A stretch of DNA of 64,000 bases from Komagataeibacter diospyri (GCF_006538165.1 NZ_BDLU01000056.1:31113-95112), one strand, 5' to 3'. Shown: positions 53,263-62,421, numbered from the stretch's first letter. Program-made: numbers and translations. Notes: a model not told the origin generated them from the sequence alone.

Positions 53263-53883
53263 GTGACCAAATTCACCAAGATCGAAGTCTCTTCGCGCGC
53301 GAAGGCTGGTAAGGGGGCAGCGCGTGCAACGAGGCGTGCCGGCCACGTGCCCGGCGTTATCTATGGCGGCGGCCAGGAACCCATCCTGATCGCGCTTGAC
53401 CCCCGTATCGTGCACCGTGAGCTGCATAAGGCCGGCTGGCGTTCGCGCATCTATGACATCTCCGTTGAAGGGGGCGCATCCGTGCACGCCCTGCTGCGTG
53501 AGATCCAGCTGCACCCGGTGACCGATGCGCCGCTGCATGTTGACTACCAGCGTCTGGCAGCTGGCCATAAGGTGCACGTGGAAGTGGAAGTCCGCTTCAC
53601 GGGTGAAGAAGTCTCCCCCGGTGTGAAGCGCGGTGGTGTGATGAACATCGTCCGCCACACGGTGGACGTGGTGGTTGATCCGGCCAACATTCCGGAATTC
53701 TTCACCGCCGACCTGTCCAAGCTCGACTTCCACGACAACGTGCGCTGGGAAGACCTGAAGGGCACGGAGCATGTCACCCCGGTGCTGCAGGACAATAACT
53801 TCGTGATCGCCAACGTCGCACCGCCGAGTGTTGATGAAGAGGCCGAAGCCGCTGCAGCCGCCGAAGGCGAAGCCGAGGGCTGA
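53263..53883 (+). CDS. rplY: 50S ribosomal protein L25/general stress protein Ctc
   Basis: Long L25 form of 206 residues that binds 5S rRNA. GTG start at 53263 with CAGGAG seven bases upstream. Core phrases are [27 protein letters not shown] and the CTC domain [27 protein letters not shown] Glu/Ala-rich tail ([16 protein letters not shown]) is typical of this form. It is followed by pth and ychF, a common bacterial order (rplY-pth-ychF). Confidence 0.95.
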   Translation: MTKFTKIEVSSRAKAGKGAARATRRAGHVPGVIYGGGQEPILIALDPRIVHRELHKAGWRSRIYDISVEGGASVHALLREIQLHPVTDAPLHVDYQRLAAGHKVHVEVEVRFTGEEVSPGVKRGGVMNIVRHTVDVVVDPANIPEFFTADLSKLDFHDNVRWEDLKGTEHVTPVLQDNNFVIANVAPPSVDEEAEAAAAAEGEAEG

Positions 53884-53920
53884 TCCCCCCGCCGCCACAC
53901 ACCTGACAGGAGGATGAACG

Positions 53921-54493
53921 ATGCTGCTCTGGACCGGTCTTGGTAACCCCGAGACGGGGATGAGCCGGAATCGTCACAATGTCGGGTTCATGGCGGTGGA
54001 CCGGATTGCCGACCGCCACGGGTTCGCCCCGTGGCGGAAGCGCTTCCGGGGTGAAATCGCGGAAGGGATGATCGGTCGGCACAAGGTGCTGCTGCTCAAG
54101 CCCATGACGTATATGAACCTCTCGGGCGAGAGCGTTCAGCAGGCAGCCGCTTTCTACAAGCTGCCAGCCGATGCCATTACGGCATTCCATGACGAACTTG
54201 ACCTTGAGCCCGGGCGCATCCGCGTAAAGCGTGGCGGCGGGGCGGCAGGGCATAACGGCCTGCGGTCGATGGACCGCATGCTGGGCACGAAAGAATACTG
54301 GCGCGTACGGCTGGGCATCGGGCATCCCGGCAGCCGTGAGCGTGTGACAGGCCATGTGCTGGGCGACTTCTCCCGCACGGACCGCGAGTGGCTGGACCCG
54401 ATGCTTGACACGCTGGCTGATGAAGCCGTGCTGCTGGCGGACGGGAAGCCGGAACTGTTCATGACAAGAATGGCCGCGCAGGCCGGGGAGTAA
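53921..54493 (+). CDS. pth: peptidyl-tRNA hydrolase
   Basis: Recycles peptidyl-tRNA released from stalled ribosomes. Product of 190 residues. Family points are GLGNPETGMSRNRHNVGFMAVD with the catalytic His in NRHN, LLKPMTYMNLSGESVQ and the FHDELDLEPGRIRVKRGGGAAGHNGLRS block. An AGGAGG site lies upstream. It follows rplY by 37 bp and precedes ychF by 6 bp. Confidence 0.97.
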   Translation: MLLWTGLGNPETGMSRNRHNVGFMAVDRIADRHGFAPWRKRFRGEIAEGMIGRHKVLLLKPMTYMNLSGESVQQAAAFYKLPADAITAFHDELDLEPGRIRVKRGGGAAGHNGLRSMDRMLGTKEYWRVRLGIGHPGSRERVTGHVLGDFSRTDREWLDPMLDTLADEAVLLADGKPELFMTRMAAQAGE

Positions 54494-54499
54494 GGGCGT

Positions 54500-55594
54500 A
54501 TGGGCTTTAACTGTGGCATCGTGGGCCTGCCGAATGTGGGTAAATCCACGCTGTTCAACGCCCTGACGGAAACGGCGTCGGCACAGGCCGCGAATTATCC
54601 CTTCTGCACGATCGAGCCGAATGTCGGCCGTGTCGCGGTGCCGGATGCGCGGCTGGCCAATCTGGCGCGCATTGGCAAATCCCAGAAGATCCTGCCCACC
54701 AGCCTTGAATTCGTCGATATCGCGGGCCTTGTGCGTGGTGCGTCGCGCGGGGAGGGGCTGGGTAATCAGTTCCTGGCCAATATCCGTGAGGTGGATGCGA
54801 TCATCCACGTCCTGCGCTGTTTTGAAGATGACGACATCACTCATGTCGAAGGGGGCGTTGACCCCATCCGCGATGCGGAAATCATCGAGACCGAACTGAT
54901 GCTGGCCGACCTCGAATCGCTGGAAAAGCGGATTGTGGCGCTGCAGAAGAAAGCGCGTGGCAATGACCGTGAAGCCGCAGCGCAGGTCGAACTGATGGAA
55001 CCGCTGATCGAAGCCCTGCGTGAAGGCCGGCCCGCGCGCGAGGCGATTCCGGCAGGGCAGGAAGAAGCGGTGCGCCGCCTTCAGCTTATGACCTCGAAGC
55101 CCGTGCTGTACGTGTGCAACGTGGATGAAGGGTCGGCTGCGACAGGTAATGAATTTTCCGAACGCGTCCGTGCCCGAGCCGAAGCGGAAGGGGCAGCCAT
55201 GGTTGTGGTCTCTGCCGCGATCGAGGCCGAGGTCAGTCAGCTTGGCGCGGAAGACCGGGTTGAATTCCTCGAAGGTCTCGGCCTGAAGGATAGCGGGCTG
55301 GATCGCGTGATCGCAGCTGGCTACCGCCTGCTGGGCCTGAACACCTATTTCACCGTTGGACCCAAGGAAACGCGGGCCTGGACCATTACCGAAGGCACCA
55401 AGGCCCCGCAGGCCGCAGCTGTCATTCATAATGATTTCGAACGTGGCTTCATTGCCTGCGAAACCATAGCATATGATGACTATATTGCCTGCAATGGCGA
55501 AGCCGGTGCGCGTGAAGCGGGCAAGCTGCGGATCGAAGGGCGGGATTACGTGGTGCAGGATGGTGATGTCCTGCTGTTCCGCTTTAACGTCTGA
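54500..55594 (+). CDS. ychF: redox-regulated ATPase YchF
   Basis: OBG-like ATPase of 364 residues that binds ribosomes and uses ATP rather than GTP. The P-loop GLPNVGKSTLFN is at residues ~9-20, with DIAGLVRGASRGEGLGNQFL and NVDEGSAA following, and the TGS domain end ARAWTITEGTKAPQAAAVIHNDFERGFIACE. Standard size. Third gene of rplY-pth-ychF. Confidence 0.97.
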   Translation: MGFNCGIVGLPNVGKSTLFNALTETASAQAANYPFCTIEPNVGRVAVPDARLANLARIGKSQKILPTSLEFVDIAGLVRGASRGEGLGNQFLANIREVDAIIHVLRCFEDDDITHVEGGVDPIRDAEIIETELMLADLESLEKRIVALQKKARGNDREAAAQVELMEPLIEALREGRPAREAIPAGQEEAVRRLQLMTSKPVLYVCNVDEGSAATGNEFSERVRARAEAEGAAMVVVSAAIEAEVSQLGAEDRVEFLEGLGLKDSGLDRVIAAGYRLLGLNTYFTVGPKETRAWTITEGTKAPQAAAVIHNDFERGFIACETIAYDDYIACNGEAGAREAGKLRIEGRDYVVQDGDVLLFRFNV

Positions 55595-55642
55595 TACGGG
55601 CGTCGTGCCCGTTCAGCGATAGTATGTAAGGAGTGACGGATC

Positions 55643-56926
55643 ATGGATCAGGCTGTTGCAACCCCCACGCGGGCCGACGCACCGCAGCCGGACGTGATCC
55701 GCGCCATGGCCATTGCTGCCCGCGGCGCAGGTCGCGTACTGGCCCGCAGCACGACAGAAACCCGCAACAAGGCCCTGATGGCTGCGGCAGATGCCCTGCG
55801 CGCCAGTCAGTCTGAACTGCTGGTGGCCAATGCGCGTGACGTGGCGGCCTTTACCGGGGCTGCGGCTTTCCGTGACCGGCTGACGCTCAACCCCGAACGG
55901 GTCGAGGCAATGGCGAAGGGACTGGAACAGGTCGCCAGCCTGCCGGACCCTGTTGGCCACGTCATGGCGGAATGGGACCGGCCCAACGGCCTGCGCATCC
56001 GCCGCGTTGCGACCCCGGTGGGTGTGATTGGCATGATTTACGAAAGCCGTCCCAATGTGGGGGCTGACGCGGCTGCCCTGTGCATCAAGTCCGGCAATGC
56101 CGTGATCCTGCGCGGCGGGTCGGATAGCCTGAGCAGCGCGCGCGTCATTCACGCCGCCATGCAGGCGGGGCTGAAGGCGGCTGGCCTGCCGGTTGAATGC
56201 GTGCAGATCCCGCCTGACGCCGACCGCGCGCATGTTGCGTCCATGCTGGGGGCGGCTGGCCTGATCGACCTGATCATCCCCCGTGGGGGCAAGTCGCTGG
56301 TCGAGCGTGTGTGCGCCGAGGCGCGGGTGCCGGTGCTGGCCCATGCCGAAGGGTTGTGCCACACCTATGTCCATGCCGCCGCTGATCTGGAAATGGCGCG
56401 GCGGATCGTATTGAACGCCAAGCTGCGCCGTCCTGGCATCTGTGGCGCGACCGAGACGCTGCTGGTGGACCAGGCGATTGCGCCCAAGATCCTGCCCGGC
56501 CTGATCGAGGATCTGGCCACCCGTGGCTGCACGTTCCGCGCCGATGCCCGCGCACGTGACATCGTGCCCGACCTGCCTGCCGCGACCGGGGATGATTTCG
56601 CCACCGAATGGCTGGATGCGATTCTGTCCGTTGGCGTGGTGGATGGCGTGGAAGACGCGTTGGCCCATATCGCGCGTTACGGCAGCGCCCATACCGAAGC
56701 GATCGTGACCGAAGACGAGGTGGCGGCGACCACCTTCCTGAACGGAACGGATAGTGCCGTGGTCATGTGGAATGCGTCCACCCAGTTCTGTGACGGGGGG
56801 GAATTCGGGTTTGGTGCGGAAATCGGCATTGCCACCGGACGGTTCCATGCCCGTGGCCCGGTCGGGCTGGAGCAGTTGACAACCTATCGGTACGAGGTAA
56901 TCGGCACCGGACAGGTCCGGCCCTGA
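55643..56926 (+). CDS. proA: glutamate-5-semialdehyde dehydrogenase
   Basis: Proline biosynthesis step that reduces glutamyl-5-phosphate to the semialdehyde. Product of 427 residues, normal. Signatures are PVGVIGMIYESRPNVGADAAALCIKSGNA, the catalytic cysteine region LNAKLRRPGICGATETLLVD and the end WNASTQFCDGGEFGFGAEIGIATG. AAGGAG lies about 10 bp upstream. The proB kinase is not in the window. It is followed closely by nadD, rsfS and rlmH, a common order in this group. Confidence 0.97.
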   Translation: MDQAVATPTRADAPQPDVIRAMAIAARGAGRVLARSTTETRNKALMAAADALRASQSELLVANARDVAAFTGAAAFRDRLTLNPERVEAMAKGLEQVASLPDPVGHVMAEWDRPNGLRIRRVATPVGVIGMIYESRPNVGADAAALCIKSGNAVILRGGSDSLSSARVIHAAMQAGLKAAGLPVECVQIPPDADRAHVASMLGAAGLIDLIIPRGGKSLVERVCAEARVPVLAHAEGLCHTYVHAAADLEMARRIVLNAKLRRPGICGATETLLVDQAIAPKILPGLIEDLATRGCTFRADARARDIVPDLPAATGDDFATEWLDAILSVGVVDGVEDALAHIARYGSAHTEAIVTEDEVAATTFLNGTDSAVVMWNASTQFCDGGEFGFGAEIGIATGRFHARGPVGLEQLTTYRYEVIGTGQVRP

Positions 56927-56980
56927 TCCTTGCTGACGGGCGTGGGTGATGTCCTGCCTGCCTGTGGTGACGGGCGGCAT

Positions 56981-57574
56981 ATGCGTGTCGGCCTGCTGGG
57001 TGGTTCGTTCAACCCGGTGCATGAAGGCCATGTCCAGCTTGCCTGCCGTGCGTTGCGGCAGCTTGGGCTGGATCAGGTGTGGTTCCTTGTTTCACCGGGC
57101 AATCCGCTCAAGCCGGTGGCGGGCATGGCGCCCCTGTCGCAGCGACTGGCGCTGGTCCGCGCGCGGATACATGGCGTGCGGGGGCGTGGGTTGCTGGCGA
57201 CCGATATCGAAAGCCGGATCGGTACGCGGTACACCGTCGATACGCTGCGCCGCCTGAAACAGCTTTTCCCGCATGTGCAGTTTGTCTGGCTGATGGGGGC
57301 GGACGGGCTGGCGCAGATGGGACGATGGCGGCGATGGCGGGATATCGTAAGCATGGTTCCGCTCGCGATTCTGCCGCGACCGGGCTATAATCCTGCCGCA
57401 TTGCACGGTCAGATTGCCCGCAGGCTTGCGCGCTGGAGGCGACCGGCACGACAGGCGGGCATGCTGGCTACATGCAGGCCACCGGCATGGGTCTTTCTTC
57501 CCGCGCCGCAGAACGCTATATCAGCAACACAAATACGTGCATCGCAGGCCAATTCCGGCCACCGACGGGAGTAA
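56981..57574 (+). CDS. nadD: nicotinate-nucleotide adenylyltransferase
   Basis: Converts nicotinate mononucleotide to deamido-NAD, the substrate of NadE (gene at 29841). Product of 197 residues. The nucleotidyltransferase motif LLGGSFNPVHEGHVQLA with the HxGH pair is at the N-terminus, and PLKPVAGMAP-like SPGNPLKPVAG and LMGADGLAQMGRWRRW follow. The ATG at 56981 is the best start; a longer frame begins at 56930. Its 3' end overlaps the open frame of rsfS. Confidence 0.92.
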   Translation: MRVGLLGGSFNPVHEGHVQLACRALRQLGLDQVWFLVSPGNPLKPVAGMAPLSQRLALVRARIHGVRGRGLLATDIESRIGTRYTVDTLRRLKQLFPHVQFVWLMGADGLAQMGRWRRWRDIVSMVPLAILPRPGYNPAALHGQIARRLARWRRPARQAGMLATCRPPAWVFLPAPQNAISATQIRASQANSGHRRE

Positions 57575-58119
57575 CAGCCATAACCAGGAAGCCTTCAGCC
57601 GAGAGTGGCGCCAAGCGCCGGACCGGCAGCACCCTTTCCGCGGGACAGCCACGCGTCAACGCGGCGTCATTGGGCAGTGCCGTGCAGGTGCCAGGCACGC
57701 CGCGCAAGAAGGCCGCCGTGGCTGGCCCGGTGTCTACTGACACGCGCGAAGCCGACCCCCGCGTGGAACAGTTTCTGGAAATCATCACCACCAGTCTGGA
57801 AGATGACAAGGCCGAGGATATCGTGGTCATCGACCTGACGGGGCGCGCATCCTTTGCCGACCGGATGGTGATCGCGACGGGTATCGCAGACCGGCAGATC
57901 GCGGCCATGGCGGCCCATATCGATCGCAAGCTGGGTGAGGTCGGGCACAAGCGCGTGCGGACCGAAGGGGCCAGCGGTTCCGACTGGGTGCTGCTGGATG
58001 CGGGGGATATCGTTGTGCATCTGTTCAAGGCGGAGGCGCGTGCGCTGTACGGTCTGGAACGGATGTGGGGCGCGGATCTGGATGTCCCGCCGGAGGCGCC
58101 AGCAACACCGGTGGACTGA
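57472..58119 (+). CDS. rsfS: ribosome silencing factor RsfS (long frame)
   Basis: The conserved RsfS/Iojap domain covers roughly residues 100-205: LEDDKAEDIVVIDLTGRASFADRMVIATG, then HIDRKLGEVGHKRVRTEGASGSDWVLLDAGDIVVHLF. It blocks ribosomal subunit joining by binding L14. The first ATG at 57472 gives a ~95-residue Ser/Arg/Lys-rich extension that overlaps nadD by 103 bp; an in-frame GTG at 57682 would give a more usual size. The true start cannot be decided by eye. Confidence 0.85.
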   Translation: MQATGMGLSSRAAERYISNTNTCIAGQFRPPTGVTAITRKPSAESGAKRRTGSTLSAGQPRVNAASLGSAVQVPGTPRKKAAVAGPVSTDTREADPRVEQFLEIITTSLEDDKAEDIVVIDLTGRASFADRMVIATGIADRQIAAMAAHIDRKLGEVGHKRVRTEGASGSDWVLLDAGDIVVHLFKAEARALYGLERMWGADLDVPPEAPATPVD

Positions 58120-58122
58120 CCG

Positions 58123-58581
58123 GTGTTCCATCTGATTGCCGTGGGGCGCATGAAGGACCGGGTGGAGCGCGACCTGTTTGATCGTTATGCCAACCGGCTT
58201 TCGCCGCGCATCAAGCTGGTCGAACTGCCGGAAGGGCGCGGCGCACCCAATGAAATCAAGCGCAGGGAAGGGCAGGCGATCCTGGCCGCATTGCCCGACC
58301 GCGCGATTGTGGTGGCCATGGATGAAGGGGGCCGGACATATGACAGTCTGGCCTTTTCGCGTGCGGTAGAACAGTGGATCGAGACACCACGCCCACTGTG
58401 CTTTGTCATTGGCGGGGCGGAAGGGCTGGACGCTGCTGTGGTGCAGCGTGCCGATCATACGCTTTCACTGGGCAAGATGACATGGCCGCACATGCTGGTG
58501 CGCGGCATGCTGGCGGAACAGCTTTACCGTGCCCGTGCCATTTCATCCGGGCATCCCTATCACCGGGCCGGACGGCCCTGA
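58123..58581 (+). CDS. rlmH: 23S rRNA (pseudouridine1915-N3)-methyltransferase
   Basis: SPOUT-family methyltransferase of 152 residues, usual size. It begins FHLIAVGRMKDRVERDLFDRYANRL with a GTG start, and contains the SAM-binding knot FVIGGAEGLDAAVV and LGKMTWPHMLVRGMLAEQLYRA. It methylates a modified base in helix 69 of 23S rRNA. It follows rsfS by 3 bp, as commonly seen. Confidence 0.96.
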   Translation: MFHLIAVGRMKDRVERDLFDRYANRLSPRIKLVELPEGRGAPNEIKRREGQAILAALPDRAIVVAMDEGGRTYDSLAFSRAVEQWIETPRPLCFVIGGAEGLDAAVVQRADHTLSLGKMTWPHMLVRGMLAEQLYRARAISSGHPYHRAGRP

Positions 58582-58609
58582 TTACAGGACCACAGTCTCT
58601 TTTATTTGA

Positions 58610-59371
58610 TTACCGGACGGAACGATTCGGTGCGTCATCCGTATAGGCAAGGGATGAGGAGGCGTGACCGACGATGCCTTCGGGCGCTTCGGCCACTTCC
58701 GTGCTGTTGTGGCGCGTTGTCGTGTGACCGGAAGCCCGCGCCATGACGGGCGGGTTGCGCATGGCTTTCTGATAGGTGCTCAGCATCATGTTCGATGTCG
58801 TATCGGGTCGGGCGTAGATGAAGCCATAGGTCGGATAAATGCTGCCAAACGCACCGTTACGGCTGTTCAGCGCCACGCGCACGGCCGACCAGTCATTGTT
58901 GGGCGATACGTCAATCACCGGAACATCCCGGCTGATCCCGCGCTGCCCCCAATGGGACTGGTCAATGACGATGGTGCGGCTGTTGACGACCTGACGGACA
59001 ACGGCCACATGGCCAAGTGGCATGCGACGGGTGCCGCGGAAGTTCAGGACACTGCCTTCTTCCGGCGCATTACCACGGGCGTAACGCCCGGCGGCCTTGT
59101 ACCACCAGTCAACGGCATTGCCCCGGATTTCAACATCCGACGCCGACTTGGCGAAGGCTACGCACTGGATGACATGCCCACGTTCATGCGTAGCACGCGT
59201 GACGCGATGGTAGCTGGTGTTGTGCAGGGTGGTGCTATGATGTGCGGCAGCAGGATGCACATGGCTGACATGCCGGGTGGTGCTGGCATGTCCCTGTTCC
59301 GAAAACATGAACCCGAACGTGGCACCAAGAACGGAAAGCAAAACGCCACGCTTCATGTTTCTGATCCACAT
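58610..59371 (-). CDS. CHAP-domain exported amidase/peptidase
   Basis: Protein of about 253 residues. The start at 59371 has GGAGAG upstream and gives a signal peptide (MKRGVLLSVLGATFGFMFS, cleavage near GHA). The middle carries a CHAP domain with the catalytic Cys70 (VIQCVAFAKSAS), RGNAVDWWYKAAGRY, GSVLNFRG and His121 (LGHVAVVRQV), the features of cysteine amidases that cut peptidoglycan cross-links. The region before it is His/Thr/Ser-rich and the tail is low complexity. Frame open upstream to 59518 is not protein-like. Likely periplasmic cell-wall hydrolase. Confidence 0.85.
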   Translation of the reverse strand: MWIRNMKRGVLLSVLGATFGFMFSEQGHASTTRHVSHVHPAAAHHSTTLHNTSYHRVTRATHERGHVIQCVAFAKSASDVEIRGNAVDWWYKAAGRYARGNAPEEGSVLNFRGTRRMPLGHVAVVRQVVNSRTIVIDQSHWGQRGISRDVPVIDVSPNNDWSAVRVALNSRNGAFGSIYPTYGFIYARPDTTSNMMLSTYQKAMRNPPVMARASGHTTTRHNSTEVAEAPEGIVGHASSSLAYTDDAPNRSVR

Positions 59372-59691
59372 TGTCCGCAATCTCTCCACCACATTGGGGT
59401 GATTCTCTGATAACCCGCTCACATCGTGTTCATCGAGTAGCAAGCCCATTGCAAGTCTGACAAGCCTGCGCTGTGGCGGATGAACAGCAACGCTGCATAT
59501 TTCACCCAAAAACTTCATCTGACAGGAAAAATAGGAATATATTCTTTATCCGGACTATTTATTCCCTGTTTTCCAATCGCTTATGTGTGAGAAATCAAAG
59601 GGGAGAACATAAGTGGAATGATTCTCGGGAAGCGGGAAAGTTGCAAAAATGTGACATGTTTATCAACCGACTTTCCCGCATCCCGTTGGCC
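59372..59691. other. AT-rich intergenic region
   Basis: About 320 bp between the CHAP gene start and the second RidA gene end. The AT-rich part near 59520-59590 (AATATATTCTTTATCC and following) probably holds the CHAP-gene promoter. No ORF convincingly coding. Confidence 0.4.
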
Positions 59692-60042
59692 TTATTTGGT
59701 GGCGATCACCATGATTTCGACCAGTACGTCGGGGTGAGCCATCTTGGCTTCGACGCAGGCACGCGCGGGTGCGCCATCCTTGGGCAGCCACGGGCCCCAT
59801 ACCGCGTTCAGCGCATCACGGTCATTGATGTCCTTCAGCCAGATCTGGGCCTGCAGCAGGCGGGTGTTGTCAGTGCCGTGCAGTTCCAGCGCAGCGTCAA
59901 TCTGGGCCAGAATGTCCTTGGTCTGGGCCGTGACGTCGGCGGACAGGTCGCGGGCCACGAATCCCTGCGTGAACAGGAAACCATGGTATTCCACCACTTT
60001 GGACAGGATAGCGTTGGGTTCGGTACGGATAATCTTGCTCAT
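59692..60042 (-). CDS. RidA/YjgF-family protein, second copy
   Basis: Protein of 116 residues, nearer the classic size than the one at 22614. The ATG at 60042 has AGGA upstream. Core phrases are YHGFLFTQGFVA, QTKDILAQIDAALELHGTD, and the active-site end ARACVEAKMAHPDVLVEIMVIATK. The sequence resembles the Rid group that uses the RACVEAK motif (Rid4/5/6-like) more than canonical RidA. Enamine/imine deaminase activity is expected but unproven. The open frame upstream belongs to no gene. Confidence 0.9.
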   Translation of the reverse strand: MSKIIRTEPNAILSKVVEYHGFLFTQGFVARDLSADVTAQTKDILAQIDAALELHGTDNTRLLQAQIWLKDINDRDALNAVWGPWLPKDGAPARACVEAKMAHPDVLVEIMVIATK

Positions 60043-60121
60043 GTCTTGATCCTGGTTGGTTTGCAGGCACGCGGATGGCCGCATGTCCTGTCTTCTCTCT
60101 TTGCGCCGGCAGGGGCTGAGG

Positions 60122-60760
60122 TCAACCGTCCGTAAAACAGCGTGCGAAATCTGCCAGTCGGGCCGGGGTATCAAAGTCTGCTGTAATTTCCGGTCCGGCC
60201 GTAACCCGCAGCATGTCGGGTTCATGCCGGCGTATCAGTGGACGTGCCCCCTGGTCACCCGTCAGATGCATCAGGGTAGGGAATAAGCTACGGCTCCACA
60301 GAACCGGGTTGCCGCGCCTGCCGTCATGCACGGGCAGCACGCCGGGATGATCCGGACTGGTCAGGAAAGCGTCGATCATGCGATCGATCAGGGCCGTGCC
60401 GATCAGCGGCATGTCCCCCAGACAGACCAGCGCCCCCGCCACTGCCGGATACGTGCCGGCGGCGTGTATGCCTGCGGCCAGTGTCTGGGACAGGCCGCAG
60501 GCATGGTCGGGTGCCGTAATGAAACGGGGGGCGTTCTGTGCTGGCATGTCCGTTGATGCAGCGGACCGAATTTCGGCCGCGCGGTGTCCCAGCACGACAA
60601 TCACCGGGTTGGCCCGGCTGGCGGTGATGGCGCGTAGGGTGCGGGCAATCATGGGCAGGCCCGTGGCATCGGGCGTCAGCAGCTTGTGTAGTGGGGCGGT
60701 GCGGCTGGAACAGCCTGCCGCCAGTACGATGGCGGCAATGCCCAAACTGCCCCGCGTCAT
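60122..60760 (-). CDS. MobA/MocA-like nucleotidyltransferase
   Basis: Protein of 212 residues of the family that loads CMP or GMP onto molybdopterin. The nucleotide-binding start AAIVLAAGCSSR is a variant of LAAGxSxR, and VCLGDMPLIG and GNPVLWSRSLFP follow. Its start overlaps the XdhC-like gene's stop by 4 bp. Together they probably supply the cytosine-dinucleotide molybdenum cofactor to an oxidase such as aldehyde or xanthine dehydrogenase, which is not in the window. Confidence 0.85.
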   Translation of the reverse strand: MTRGSLGIAAIVLAAGCSSRTAPLHKLLTPDATGLPMIARTLRAITASRANPVIVVLGHRAAEIRSAASTDMPAQNAPRFITAPDHACGLSQTLAAGIHAAGTYPAVAGALVCLGDMPLIGTALIDRMIDAFLTSPDHPGVLPVHDGRRGNPVLWSRSLFPTLMHLTGDQGARPLIRRHEPDMLRVTAGPEITADFDTPARLADFARCFTDG

Positions 60761-61845
60761 GTCCAGCCCGATATCCGCCCCAGCGGTTTATTGTGGCGCA
60801 CGGCCACGATTTCAGCCAGAATCGACAGGGCAATTTCTGCTGCTCCCACTGCCCCGATGGCAAGGCCGACAGGACCATGGATACGGGCGATCTGTTCGGT
60901 GGAAAAACCGGCTTCGCGCAGTCGCTCGACACGCGAGGCCTGTGTTTTGCGCGATCCCAGCGCGCCAATATAAAAGGCGTCGCCATTCAGGGCATATTGC
61001 AAGGTGGGATCATCCAGCTTGGCATCGTGCGTCAATGTCACGATGGCGGTCTGGTTATCCACCCCCAGTCGCGCCATCGTTTCATCCGGCCAGTCGGTTT
61101 CCAGCGTGATGCCGGGAAAACGTTCAGCGGTTGCCAACTGGGTGCGAGGGTCGATGACCGTCACGCTGAATCCGGTGGTCTGCGCCATGGGGGCCAGCAC
61201 CTGCGCGATATGCACCGCGCCGACGATCAGCATGCGTGGCGGCATGGGGATGAGATGGAGGAACCACAGGGCCTGTCCGGCCTCATCTTCCAGTCGCAGG
61301 CTGCGGCCTGTTTCAAAAACGACCCGCGCACGGGCGGTCAGCCGCGTATCAAGGTCGGACGTGGCATGGACATCGGGTGCGGCATCGGTCTGGTACAGAA
61401 GGCGGGAGGTTCCCGTCGCCAGATCCGTCGCCACAATAACCGGCACGCGGCTGCGGCGGTTTTCCGCCACGGTTTCCAGCATGGCCAGATCCAGCGTGCC
61501 CTGTGGGTGCATGGGGGTGCGCACGGCGGCGACATACACATCCAGCAGGCCACCGCAGGCCAGGCCAACCGCCCATGCATCATCACTGGATACGCCATAG
61601 GACAGGGTAGCGGGGTGGCCGGTGGCCATAATGCTTCCGGCTTCCTCGATCACCGCGCCTTCCACGCAGCCGCCACTGACTGACCCCTCGATGCGGCCAT
61701 TGGCGCAGACCGCCATCATGCTGCCGGCGGGACGGGGGGAGCTGCCCCATGTCGAGGTAACGGTCGCCAGGGCGCAGGGCTGGCCCGCCCGTGCCCATTC
61801 GATCAGGAGATCCAGTGGATCCCGCGTGGATGAAACCTGTGTCAT
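60757..61845 (-). CDS. XdhC/CoxI-family molybdoenzyme maturation protein
   Basis: Protein of 362 residues. The N-terminal XdhC/CoxI domain shows VTSTWGSSPRPAGSMMAV and the SGGCVEGAVIEE motif; the C-terminal Rossmann-like domain begins RMLIVGAVHIAQVLAPMAQ and contains TRQTAIVTLTHD-like DNQTAIVTLTHDAKLD and YIGALGSRKTQASR. Such proteins insert sulphurated cofactor into xanthine dehydrogenase-type enzymes. First gene of a pair with the MocA-like gene. Confidence 0.9.
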   Translation of the reverse strand: MTQVSSTRDPLDLLIEWARAGQPCALATVTSTWGSSPRPAGSMMAVCANGRIEGSVSGGCVEGAVIEEAGSIMATGHPATLSYGVSSDDAWAVGLACGGLLDVYVAAVRTPMHPQGTLDLAMLETVAENRRSRVPVIVATDLATGTSRLLYQTDAAPDVHATSDLDTRLTARARVVFETGRSLRLEDEAGQALWFLHLIPMPPRMLIVGAVHIAQVLAPMAQTTGFSVTVIDPRTQLATAERFPGITLETDWPDETMARLGVDNQTAIVTLTHDAKLDDPTLQYALNGDAFYIGALGSRKTQASRVERLREAGFSTEQIARIHGPVGLAIGAVGAAEIALSILAEIVAVRHNKPLGRISGWT

Positions 61846-61973
61846 AGCAGGGCTACTCTATCAGCACGCATACATACGCACCAGCCGGTGGACATGCATG
61901 GATAGGCACCCCATATATTGTCACAACATAAGGCCGCCCCGACATGGGTGGGCGCATGAATGGAGTACTATGA

Positions 61974-62354
61974 ATGAGTTATGTCGATCCTGCCTGGTAT
62001 GTTGTTGCCGATAACATTCATGCCCGTATCCTGAAGCATGGCGAACATGGCCTTGCGACGTTTGAACACCTCAAGAGCGACGATGCGAAGGGTATTGATG
62101 CTCCGCGCAACGGCGCCTATGGCAAGGTCATTGCGGAATTCCTGAACACGGTCGTGCGTCAGAAGAAGGCTCCGGCCGTTGCGATCGCGGCTCCCGGTGA
62201 CGTCATGCACCAGATCCGCGCCCATCTGGACGTGCATACCCGGCCGCTGGTGGTCAAGGAACTGGAGCGTGACCTGACCAATACCCCCGATCACGAACTG
62301 GCCAAGCATTTCGACATTCCGGCCACAGGCTGGCCCCTGCCCAACGCGGGCTGA
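61974..62354 (+). CDS. Host_attach-family protein
   Basis: Protein of 126 residues of the family named for an Agrobacterium attachment protein, related to an eRF1/baeRF-like fold. Phrases: WYVVADNIHARILKHGEHGLATFE, AYGKVIAEFLNTVVRQKKAPAVAIAAPGDVMHQIRAHL and VKELERDLTNTPDHELAKHF, the typical end. GGAGTA lies upstream of the ATG. The name may not describe its cellular role. A strong terminator follows the stop. Confidence 0.9.
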   Translation: MSYVDPAWYVVADNIHARILKHGEHGLATFEHLKSDDAKGIDAPRNGAYGKVIAEFLNTVVRQKKAPAVAIAAPGDVMHQIRAHLDVHTRPLVVKELERDLTNTPDHELAKHFDIPATGWPLPNAG

Positions 62355-62375
62355 ACGGCGACTGGTTGCCTGATG

Positions 62376-62404
62376 CGCCCCGCGGTAACGTGGGGCGTTT
62401 TTTA
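62376..62404 (+). terminator. intrinsic terminator
   Basis: CGCCCCGCG-GTAA-CGTGGGGCG (62376-62397, one G-U pair) followed by TTTTTTT (62398-62404). Ends the Host_attach transcript 22 bp after its stop. Confidence 0.93.
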
Positions 62405-62421
62405 TATGTAGGGTTCCGCGC

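Noticed and set aside
53774..55429. 551-codon minus-strand frame opposite pth and ychF
   Set aside because: Fully antisense to two conserved genes with all their motifs.
55613..57031. 472-codon minus-strand frame
   Set aside because: Antisense to proA and the start of nadD.
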